Assembly: GCA_023141075.1 (NCBI GenBank)
Contig: JAGLKL010000074.1
Location: 1 to 6,825, forward strand
Source of the DNA: Alphaproteobacteria bacterium
GTDB lineage: Bacteria > Pseudomonadota > Alphaproteobacteria > Micavibrionales > Micavibrionaceae
Direction: 5' to 3'
DNA length: 6,825 nt
Positions within the stretch are counted from its first letter, which is position 1. Each line of letters begins with the position of its first letter. The translations under genes and the position numbers were made by a program. The notes under the pieces were generated by a model. It was given only the letters and a program-made list of their open reading frames with translations. It was not told the origin of the DNA and searched no databases. Shown piece after piece: positions 1 to 5,498 of the stretch.

Positions 1-356
1 TCTATAGATAAAAATGTAAGGACAACGTCTTCTTCAGACAACCAACCACGTTCTTTCCAACAGAATCCACTGTTTTGTAAAATTAATGGAGATGCTGGGA
101 CCAAGGCCATTACTGCAACAAATTTTAAAGCAGCTATAAAACTTTTTTTCTTTTTAATAACAAAAGCGATAAACGATACCAGTATTGCAGCTATAAAACA
201 GCCATACAAAAATTGAAATAAGGGAAAAATAGCACCTAAAGAAGCAAGCACAGATAAAAAATACAATATAAAAAGGAATATCGTTAAGGCTGAAAATTTT
301 ACCAAACTAAAGGTTAATGACAATAGTGTTTTTATTTTATTGCTTTGAACAGCCAT
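1..356 (-). CDS. Unidentified membrane protein, N-terminal part (runs off the left edge)
   Basis: A reading frame opens with ATG at 356-354 and stays open for 118 codons to the window edge with no stop, so this is the 5' part of a longer gene. GGAG followed by six bases precedes the ATG and supports this start. The product begins MAVQSNKIKTLL and is strongly hydrophobic. I see about three membrane segments (roughly residues 14-36, 38-62 and 70-88), with a basic KKKK cluster near 65-69 between the second and third. A more polar stretch follows (NSGFCWKERGW, then SEEDVV). The frame is visibly AT-rich, near 30% GC, unlike the genes from 692 on, which suggests a different origin or weaker selection. 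I do not recognise the family. It could be a full integral membrane protein or a membrane anchor for a domain beyond the edge. Coding status rests on the open frame, the ribosome binding site and the hydrophobic pattern. Confidence 0.6.
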   Translation of the reverse strand, partial: MAVQSNKIKTLLSLTFSLVKFSALTIFLFILYFLSVLASLGAIFPLFQFLYGCFIAAILVSFIAFVIKKKKSFIAALKFVAVMALVPASPLILQNSGFCWKERGWLSEEDVVLTFLSI

Positions 357-427
357 ATTACACTCCGATATCTTCATTTTTTGTCTGTATCTACGGCCAA
401 TATTTGGGAAGAGAGCAGCTTATCTGA

Positions 428-433
428 ATTATA
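428..433 (-). promoter_or_regulatory. Candidate -10 box reading toward the partial membrane gene
   Basis: On the minus strand these bases read TATAAT, a perfect sigma70-type -10 hexamer, about 72 bp upstream of the ATG at 356. It straddles the outer edge of the palindromic element at 430-594. The 16-18 bp spacings give only weak -35 hexamers (TATTAT, GTATTA or TGTATT). The hexamer is seen directly; promoter activity is inferred. Confidence 0.35.
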
Positions 434-594
434 GTAGTTTTACTTAAGAATAATACATTTTACTTGAGAAATTTTCTTGATTATCTGCGCATAATTTTAT
501 CACCGTAGCTACGGCTATGCTTCAAAAATTATGCTTGATTCTCAAAAAAATTCATTGGTGCAATTCTGTACTATTCTTAAGTAAAACTACTATA
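430..594. mobile_element. MITE-like palindromic element, about 165 bp
   Basis: The ends are inverted repeats: 430-457 and 567-594 match over 28 bp with one mismatch (at 453). They contain the shared core AGTAGTTTTACTTAAGAATA. Inside, GCATAATTTT (489-498) pairs with AAAATTATGC (525-534), and the centre holds a perfect 12-bp palindrome, CCGTAGCTACGG (503-514). The intervening arms are partly complementary too, so the whole stretch could fold into one long imperfect hairpin. The left side also has a direct repeat, TTTTACTTAAGAA (438-450) and TTTTACTTGAGAA (458-470). There is no room for a transposase. This architecture is typical of miniature inverted-repeat transposable elements, or of dispersed palindromic elements such as those known in Rickettsia and Wolbachia; I cannot name the family. 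It is the main content of the gene-free stretch 357-691. The structure is certain, the mobile nature is inferred. Confidence 0.6.
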
Positions 595-671
595 TCTGGA
601 TCTTGCACCAACAAAGGATGGCTACACAAAACCATCGCTAATGACATATCACACCTAACTTATTTAAAGTC

Positions 672-685
672 AGGTGTCAGCACCT
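672..685 (-). terminator. Weak hairpin just downstream of the tadD-like gene
   Basis: AGGTG, a 4-base loop and CACCT form a short hairpin seven bases beyond the stop codon at 692-694. A further ACACCT at 651-656 could pair with AGGTGT at 672-677 as an alternative fold. No clean U-run follows on the minus-strand transcript (GACTTTAAATAAG), so this is at best a weak intrinsic terminator or an RNA-stabilising hairpin. Confidence 0.3.
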
Positions 686-691
686 AATAAA

Positions 692-1381
692 TTAGCGCTC
701 GTTCAATGTACGTATGATGCGTAAGTTACGTTCAATCTCTATGCGGTCGGGAGAGATTTTCTTTGCGCGTTCCAATACCTCGACGGCATCGTCAATAAAT
801 CCTTGTGTGGCAAGGTTTAGCGCTAGATTGTTCATAATGGTGGTCGGATCGCCTTCCCAGTATTCCAGACCTTTACGGAATGCGCGTTCTGCTTCCGGGT
901 GCATTTCCTTGGCATCAAGGGCAATCCCTAAGTTCTGGTATGCATAATGATCGCCCGGATCTTGTATGATTGCGCCTTGTGCGTATGTTTCGGCGTTATC
1001 ATAATCTCCCAGTCCAAGCGCGATCATGGACATTTCGGTTTTTATACCTTTCGTAGCCTCTTCCTGATCAGCGAAGGGCTTAAGAATGGCTGAGGCGCGG
1101 TTGAGATATCCTGCTTGGCGCAAGCCTATTGCGTAAGCCAGTGCATAAGGATCTTTGTCGCTGTTGCGCTTATATTGTTTTTCCAAGGCCAGAAGTTTTG
1201 CCGAAGCCGAGCCGCCTTTATAGGCCTGAATGGCGGCTTTTTCTATCGCGTTGTCCAAGCGCTGTTCCCGAGAAGGTGGTGTGTAGTCTCCGGCTGTGCG
1301 ATCAATGCCAAGTGTCTGACATCCTCCAAGCGCAATAATGGCCGTAACAAGAAGAAGTGGAGCTGCGGGTTTTATATTCAT
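692..1381 (-). CDS. tadD: TadD-like TPR lipoprotein (Tad/Flp pilus assembly type)
   Basis: The 229-residue product starts with a short basic N-terminus and a hydrophobic stretch ending in a lipobox, LGGC at 18-21. It is therefore predicted to be cleaved before Cys21, lipidated and anchored in a membrane facing the periplasm. The rest is helical with four consecutive 34-residue tetratricopeptide repeats at about 76-109, 110-143, 144-177 and 178-211. Clear TPR signatures include GDYDNAETYAQGAIIQDPGD and NLGIALDAKEMHPEAERAF. Lipobox plus TPRs at this size is the pattern of TadD, the pilotin-like lipoprotein thought to help assemble the secretin of Tad pili. AAGGA lies 12 bases before the ATG. 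The gene follows the CpaC-N-domain gene by 54 bp on the same strand, which supports the pilus reading. No other tad genes (ATPase, Flp pilin, TadB/C, secretin) are in the window, so a generic TPR lipoprotein cannot be excluded. Confidence 0.8.
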   Translation of the reverse strand: MNIKPAAPLLLVTAIIALGGCQTLGIDRTAGDYTPPSREQRLDNAIEKAAIQAYKGGSASAKLLALEKQYKRNSDKDPYALAYAIGLRQAGYLNRASAILKPFADQEEATKGIKTEMSMIALGLGDYDNAETYAQGAIIQDPGDHYAYQNLGIALDAKEMHPEAERAFRKGLEYWEGDPTTIMNNLALNLATQGFIDDAVEVLERAKKISPDRIEIERNLRIIRTLNER

Positions 1382-1435
1382 AACGTGTACTCGTCCTTAT
1401 AAGCTTGCGCTCTGAAGAAATTCAATAGAGCTTTG

Positions 1436-2044
1436 TTATTCTGTTGTCACTGGAACTGGTGTCTGCGTTTCTTCACCGCCTTGAGATATTATTTCATGAC
1501 AGATGTCCGGGCAATAGTAAACACTGGTCGCGACACATCCTTCATCATCGTCAACGCATGTTTTCTTAATGCGAATGTAATCTGTGGTCGGCCCGGCAAC
1601 AAGGACATGGCGTTGCATAAGGATATTGCCCTGTTTGTCCAGTATGGAGAAATGTGTGGCTCCCACTGCTTTTGGAACAAGCACTAGTGTTCTGGGCGTG
1701 TCTGCCAGAATACTTAAATGCATGGGATTGCCGACGATAATGCTGCTGGCGTCTGTTTTCAGCTTTATGATTTCCGATTTATCCGGGGTAAGACGGATGG
1801 CTGTATGCGTTGTTTCTGCCGGAAGTGGCGCTTCCGGGTTTTCGGCTGTAGTAATTGTAGGAATAATGTCAATAAACTTTGACTCATTAGATTCTAGCAT
1901 AACCTCGGGTGCGTAATGGATCGGATCATCCAGTGATTCTTGGGCATTGACACGTGGAAAATATATGCCGCTGCCTATTATTGATAGTGCAAACACTGTT
2001 GTCAGGAGGCGATTCACAGAAAAGAGGGGTAAAATATTCTTCAT
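1436..2044 (-). CDS. Secreted pilus-assembly N-domain protein (CpaC N-terminal-like) with a four-Cys tail
   Basis: The 202-residue product has a Sec signal peptide (hydrophobic core about 13-28, likely cleavage after VNA at 34), so it should act in the periplasm. Residues 81-149 resemble the N-terminal domain that precedes the secretin in CpaC/RcpA of Tad pili and in T2SS/T3SS secretins. The pattern runs from IRLTPDKSEIIKL through a DASSIIVGNP turn and KAVGATHFSILDKQGNIL to the final strand. There is no secretin barrel, so this is a stand-alone domain. The C-terminal part carries four cysteines (163, 170, 178, 182; the last two in YYCPDICHEI), which could form two disulfides or bind metal. 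Residues 35-80 are low-complexity and probably a linker. GGAAG ten bases before the ATG supports the start. The neighbouring tadD-like gene makes a joint role in pilus or secretin assembly likely. Domain assignment is by eye. Confidence 0.78.
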   Translation of the reverse strand: MKNILPLFSVNRLLTTVFALSIIGSGIYFPRVNAQESLDDPIHYAPEVMLESNESKFIDIIPTITTAENPEAPLPAETTHTAIRLTPDKSEIIKLKTDASSIIVGNPMHLSILADTPRTLVLVPKAVGATHFSILDKQGNILMQRHVLVAGPTTDYIRIKKTCVDDDEGCVATSVYYCPDICHEIISQGGEETQTPVPVTTE

Positions 2045-2123
2045 AACTTTGATACTTCCGTAAAATAATTATCCGGGAACGCGGGTGAAACAAGAAAAGG
2101 GCTGATATCCCTTCGAATTACTC

Positions 2124-2129
2124 ACTATA
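2124..2129 (-). promoter_or_regulatory. Candidate -10 box upstream of the CpaC-N-like gene
   Basis: The minus strand reads TATAGT here, five of six matches to the -10 consensus, about 80 bp before the start codon at 2044. The best-placed upstream hexamers (TGATTT or ATGATT) are poor -35 boxes. The 163-bp gap between mntR and the pilus pair is long compared with the gaps inside the sit operon, so a separate promoter is plausible. A short AAGGG...CCCTT hairpin at about 2097-2113 lies in the presumed leader. This is a weak call. Confidence 0.28.
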
Positions 2130-2207
2130 GCGCGAAAAGATCAAAAAATCATGTACTTTTTGGGAGATACTCCGTGTGTAAGCCCGTATAGGTTCATTCT
2201 CTTTTGT

Positions 2208-2675
2208 TTATGACGTTTTTCCCTTGAGCCGGTATTCTTGAGCGCGGGTAAATTTTTGGAACAGGTTTAGAGTTTCCTTGCTTATATGATGCTCGATTCC
2301 TTCAGTATCAAAATGAGCCGTTTCGTGTGAGACGCCTAAAGCGATCAGAAAATCCAGTATAATATTATGGCGCTGTTTACAGGTTTGTGCCAGATCCCAT
2401 CCCTTGGCGGTCAGAAAGATAGAGCGGTAAGGACGGCTCTCGATATAGCCTTCTTCTTTTAAGCGGCCAAGAATCTTGCTTACTGTAGGGGAGGAAACTC
2501 CCAACCGCTTGGCCAGATCGCTTAAGCGGGCTTCCTGATGGGCATCAAGCAAATCGGCAATAAGCGTGACATAATCTTCTGTTGTTTCGCTCTGATGGGC
2601 TTTTCGTACATTGGAAAACCATTGCGCCTGTGTTTTGGGATCTGCGAGTTTGTTTCTTGTGTGTTTTTCGGCCAT
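2208..2675 (-). CDS. mntR: MntR-type manganese-responsive repressor (DtxR/MntR family)
   Basis: The 155-residue product has the same length as E. coli MntR and the same order of parts. An N-terminal extension of about 25 residues precedes a winged helix-turn-helix (about 35-95; recognition helix near SSPTVSKILGRLKEEG, 61-76) and a metal-binding/dimerisation region ending near 143. Alignment by eye to B. subtilis MntR places its metal ligands as follows: Asp8 = D34, Glu11 = T37, His77 = H103, Glu99 = E125, Glu102 = E128, His103 = H129 (in EGIEHH). Five of six are kept and the Glu11 position is Thr. The family binds DNA when loaded with Mn2+ and represses Mn uptake genes. The gene is last in the sit operon, 28 bp after sitD, with GGAG ten bases before ATG. 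It should therefore be co-transcribed and autoregulated. There is no C-terminal SH3-like domain, so it is MntR rather than DtxR/IdeR. Confidence 0.93.
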   Translation of the reverse strand: MAEKHTRNKLADPKTQAQWFSNVRKAHQSETTEDYVTLIADLLDAHQEARLSDLAKRLGVSSPTVSKILGRLKEEGYIESRPYRSIFLTAKGWDLAQTCKQRHNIILDFLIALGVSHETAHFDTEGIEHHISKETLNLFQKFTRAQEYRLKGKTS

Positions 2676-2703
2676 GAAAAAATATCTCCATTACTCTTAT
2701 TGT

Positions 2704-3615
2704 TTATAGCGTAGTTTGTGGCTGTAAGTCGATTGGATTGGTAAATCGGTATTTCACTTTATTAATAAGTACGGCCAGCAGGAAGAGTGCGGCTTGAATT
2801 ATAACAATTAGCGGAGCTGTGGCAGCATCAATGTGATAGCTGATGATCGTTCCGCTGATACTGGAAATAAGCGAAGCGCATATCGCGATTATCAGCATCC
2901 GGTCGAAGGATTGGGAGAGCAGGAAGCCGATGGCACCCGGCGCTATCAGCATGGCGATGACAAGAATTATTCCGGCGGCCTTAAGAGAAGAGACGATTGT
3001 CAGGGATAATAAAATCAGCAGGCAATAATGCAGGCGTTTGGAAGGCAGGCCGATAACATGAGCCTGAACGTTGTCAAAGCAATAAAGCATGAGGTCTTTG
3101 CGTAGAACGAGCATGATGGTTGCAGATAGTATGGCGATGATACCGGCTTCGATCATATCGCTTTTTGTAACTCCTAACACATTACCGAAAAGAATGTGGA
3201 GCAGGTGTACGTCTGTGTGGATGTGTGTGAGCAGAACGAGGCCAAATGCAAACATGCCTGAAAAAACGATTCCCATCAGGGCGTCTTCTTTTATGCGGCT
3301 GTTGCGTTTCAGGTAGCCGGTTGCAAGTGCGCAGGTTAGTCCGGCAAAAAATGCGCCGATGCTCAGTGGCAGTCCGACAACATGTGCCAGTGCCAGTCCG
3401 GGTAGTACGGAATGCGATACGGCGTCTCCCATTAATGACCATCCTTTGAGCACAAGAAAGCATGAAAAGATAGAACAGACCAAACTAATTAATATTGAAA
3501 GAATTAATGCACGCTGCATAAATTCGTATGCTAACGGTTCGGCAAAAAAGGCGTACACTTCGTGTGCTGAGGGAATATGCAAATAGGGGAGGAAGTCTGA
3601 AAACATGTCGATCAT
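2704..3615 (-). CDS. sitD: Mn/Fe ABC transporter, second permease subunit
   Basis: A 303-residue inner-membrane protein of the ABC-3 (ZnuB/SitC/YfeC-D) permease family with about eight or nine hydrophobic segments from residue 37 on. Family hallmarks are GWSLMGDAVSHSVLPGLALA (59-78) followed by GAFFAGL, the cytoplasmic RIKEDALMGIVFSGMFAFG (107-125), a GNVLGV turn, and the late LVIAMLIAPGAIGFLL, which forms part of the ATPase-coupling region. It is clearly paralogous to the upstream permease and should pair with it to form the membrane channel. Its ATG overlaps the upstream stop codon in an ATGA junction, a sign of translational coupling. GGGGGA seven bases before the ATG is a good binding site. 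The N-terminal 25 residues before AEPLAYEFMQRAL are longer than I would expect from YfeD-like proteins; M4 is a possible alternative start. The assignment to D rather than C rests on gene order. Confidence 0.93.
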   Translation of the reverse strand: MIDMFSDFLPYLHIPSAHEVYAFFAEPLAYEFMQRALILSILISLVCSIFSCFLVLKGWSLMGDAVSHSVLPGLALAHVVGLPLSIGAFFAGLTCALATGYLKRNSRIKEDALMGIVFSGMFAFGLVLLTHIHTDVHLLHILFGNVLGVTKSDMIEAGIIAILSATIMLVLRKDLMLYCFDNVQAHVIGLPSKRLHYCLLILLSLTIVSSLKAAGIILVIAMLIAPGAIGFLLSQSFDRMLIIAICASLISSISGTIISYHIDAATAPLIVIIQAALFLLAVLINKVKYRFTNPIDLQPQTTL

Positions 3616-4550
3616 TTTTGTTCCCCCGTATTTGTAGAAAAAATGCTTTGGTTATCCACAGGGAGGCTAGTGATGTTATCCCCATAGGGGAGGGCCGAAT
3701 TATTGCTTTGTTTTCTCATAATGCGGCGCTGGGCAAAAACCCCATGTTTTGGGGCGAGGAAGAATATGACAATAAAAATGAATGTTTGCAGAGTGACGAT
3801 TAATCCGCCTGGATTGGTATTAAGGAAATAGCTTAAATATGCTCCCAATGCGCTGGTGGTTGTGCCTATGAAAACGGACAGAATAATCATCTTATGGAAG
3901 CGCTCTGTCAGTAAATAGGCCGTTGCTCCGGGGGTAATGACCATGGCTATAACCAGACAAGCACCAACAGTTTGAAGCGCGGAAACCGTGGCTGCGCTCA
4001 AAAGTGCGAAAAATAGAATCTTTAAGCGTCCTACAGGCAGGGCGATAGTGCGGGCGTGATTCTCATCAAAAAATATGGCCATAAAGTCCCGCCATTTCAA
4101 AATTAGTAGAATCAGACAGGTAGTACATATAAACACAAGCTGAACAATGTCCGAATCGGATACGGCCAGAATATTACCCAAAATGATGGCTTGCAGGTCG
4201 ATAGCGGTGGGCTTGATGGAAACAAGCAAAAGGCCGAATGCAAAGAAAGTGGTAAAAACCAGCCCGAGGATTGTATCTTCTTTCAGGCGGGTGATTTTTT
4301 TAACAAACATGATGCTGGAAGCTGCAAGAGCTCCGGCAAAGAACGCGCCTATAACGTAAGGGAGCCCCAAGATGTAGGCTAGCGCTACGCCTGGTACAAT
4401 AGAGTGTGCCAAGGCGTCGCCCATTAGCGCCCAGCCTTTCAAAATTAGGTAAGAAGAAAGAAAAGCACAGGTTCCCCCGACCAGAGCGCTTACCAGAATC
4501 GCGTTGGTCATGTAATTATATGTGAATGGTTCTAACAGTGATTCGATCAT
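3612..4550 (-). CDS. sitC: Mn/Fe ABC transporter, first permease subunit
   Basis: A 312-residue integral inner-membrane permease of the ABC-3 family. It begins MIESLLEPFTYNYMTNAIL, the usual N-terminus of SitC/YfeC. Motifs in order: GWALMGDALAHSIVPGVALA (39-58) with GAFFAGAL, cytoplasmic RLKEDTILGLVFTTFFAFG (88-106), LGNILAVSDSD (124-134), and LVIAMVITPGATAYLLTERF (199-218) near the ATPase-contact loop. About eight to nine transmembrane stretches are visible. The last 40 residues, after LAPKHG, are polar and Asn/Ser-rich and probably a cytoplasmic tail not needed for the fold. The start lies six bases after the sitB stop. The strong Shine-Dalgarno AAGGAGG sits inside the last sitB codons, 13 bases before the ATG. 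The stop codon overlaps the sitD start. Substrate (Mn2+/Fe2+ rather than Zn2+) is inferred from the binding protein and the MntR gene. Confidence 0.94.
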   Translation of the reverse strand: MIESLLEPFTYNYMTNAILVSALVGGTCAFLSSYLILKGWALMGDALAHSIVPGVALAYILGLPYVIGAFFAGALAASSIMFVKKITRLKEDTILGLVFTTFFAFGLLLVSIKPTAIDLQAIILGNILAVSDSDIVQLVFICTTCLILLILKWRDFMAIFFDENHARTIALPVGRLKILFFALLSAATVSALQTVGACLVIAMVITPGATAYLLTERFHKMIILSVFIGTTTSALGAYLSYFLNTNPGGLIVTLQTFIFIVIFFLAPKHGVFAQRRIMRKQSNNSALPYGDNITSLPVDNQSIFSTNTGEQK

Positions 4551-4556
4551 ATTCGG

Positions 4557-5495
4557 CTAAAAACCTCCTTCTGTAGGTTTTTCTTCCTTATCTTCCTGTG
4601 GAGTTGGTGGGGATTCGGATTCATGTGACGTGTCTTGCTCGGGCATACGTACGATTTTTTGCCCGCCTTGTTCGCCGTAAAGCACTAACGGACGTTCACA
4701 ATCCGTTAGAACTGTTACCCCACGTGTGTCTGCGTCATCATGAAGTACATGCCCGAAGAGTTGGTGATGACGCAGTTTTCCGCCAAATGTTTTTATCAAA
4801 TTGTTTTGTGAGTATGTTGTTTCGACTGGGCCATGAGCCAATATTGTCCGATTAAGCAGGGCAACTTCATCACAAAACCGTGGAACACTCCCCAGATTAT
4901 GTGTGGAGACAAAAACCAATGTTCCGTTAGCGGACAGATCACGGAAGAGTGTTATAAGTGATTCTTCCGTTTTTATGTCTATTCCGGTGAAAGGCTCGTC
5001 CAGCAACATGATTTGTGCGCTTTGTGCCAATGCTCGGGCAACAAAAACACGCTTTTTTTGTCCGCCACTGAGTTCTCCGATCTGACGTTTGCGGTAAGAA
5101 AGCATGTCTACACGCTCAAGAGCCTCGTTCACGGCCATTTTATCTTTAGTTTTGGCTAAACGTAGAACCCCCATATGTCCGTAGCGTCCGGTCATGACGA
5201 CATCTTCAACCAGAATCGGAAAGTCCCAGTCAATGTCTTCTGTTTGCGGGACATAGGCAACAATATTGCGCTTGAGTGCTTTTTTGACAGTATTTCCGGC
5301 GATTCGGATCTCACCATTTGAGGGTGTCTCAAAGCCCAAAATGGCCTTGAAGAGTGTTGATTTTCCTGCGCCATTAATGCCGACTAGTCCGCAGATCGTG
5401 CCTTTGTGTAGCGTCAGGTTAACGTCCTGCAAGGCCACATTGCCGCCCGGGTAGGTGACGCTAACATTTTTCATGGTAATTAGTCCGTCGGTCAT
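4557..5495 (-). CDS. sitB: Mn/Fe ABC transporter ATP-binding subunit
   Basis: A 312-residue ABC ATPase that would sit on the cytoplasmic face and drive import through the two permeases. All catalytic motifs are intact: Walker A GINGAGKST (39-47), Q-loop Q84 in YVPQTEDIDW, signature LSGGQ (142-146), Walker B IMLLDE (162-167) with catalytic E167, D-loop following, and H-loop H199 in STHNLG. The VPQTEDIDWDFP segment is characteristic of metal-type (ZnuC/SitB/MntB) ATPases. Residues 235-283 (FGGKLRHHQLFGHVLHDDAD, then TDCERPLVLYG) match the C-terminal extension that SitB/YfeB proteins carry. The final 28 residues are an unusual acidic, Pro-rich tail. The start follows the sitA stop by three bases, with only a weak GAAAGAA as binding site, so translation is probably coupled to sitA. 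Confidence 0.96.
   Translation of the reverse strand: MTDGLITMKNVSVTYPGGNVALQDVNLTLHKGTICGLVGINGAGKSTLFKAILGFETPSNGEIRIAGNTVKKALKRNIVAYVPQTEDIDWDFPILVEDVVMTGRYGHMGVLRLAKTKDKMAVNEALERVDMLSYRKRQIGELSGGQKKRVFVARALAQSAQIMLLDEPFTGIDIKTEESLITLFRDLSANGTLVFVSTHNLGSVPRFCDEVALLNRTILAHGPVETTYSQNNLIKTFGGKLRHHQLFGHVLHDDADTRGVTVLTDCERPLVLYGEQGGQKIVRMPEQDTSHESESPPTPQEDKEEKPTEGGF
4564..4570 (-). promoter_or_regulatory. Strong Shine-Dalgarno for sitC inside the sitB 3' end
   Basis: The minus strand reads AAGGAGG, a near-perfect anti-16S match, within the sitB codons for the terminal EGGF. Thirteen bases separate it from the sitC ATG, longer than the optimal five to nine. It is the only good binding site for sitC, so ribosomes finishing sitB probably assist initiation. 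Confidence 0.55.
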
Positions 5496-5498
5496 GGT

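Noticed and set aside
430..594. CRISPR array or tRNA/attachment site
   Set aside because: The repeats are inverted and nested rather than regularly spaced direct repeats, and no tRNA-like cloverleaf or tRNA 3' end is visible.
617..636. GATGG...CCATC inverted repeat in the gene-free stretch
   Set aside because: Five base pairs with a ten-base loop and no U-run is within chance expectation.
2097..2113. AAGGG...CCCTT hairpin as the terminator of the sit-mntR operon
   Set aside because: The stem is only five base pairs and no U-run follows it on the transcribed strand; it also lies downstream of the candidate promoter for the next gene.
2163..2173. GGAG-TAT-CTCC hairpin after mntR
   Set aside because: A four-pair stem followed by A residues on the minus strand does not make an intrinsic terminator.
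3528..3803. Plus-strand open frames across the transporter genes (for example here and at 4598-4855)
   Set aside because: They are antisense shadows of well-supported minus-strand genes, with no recognisable domains.
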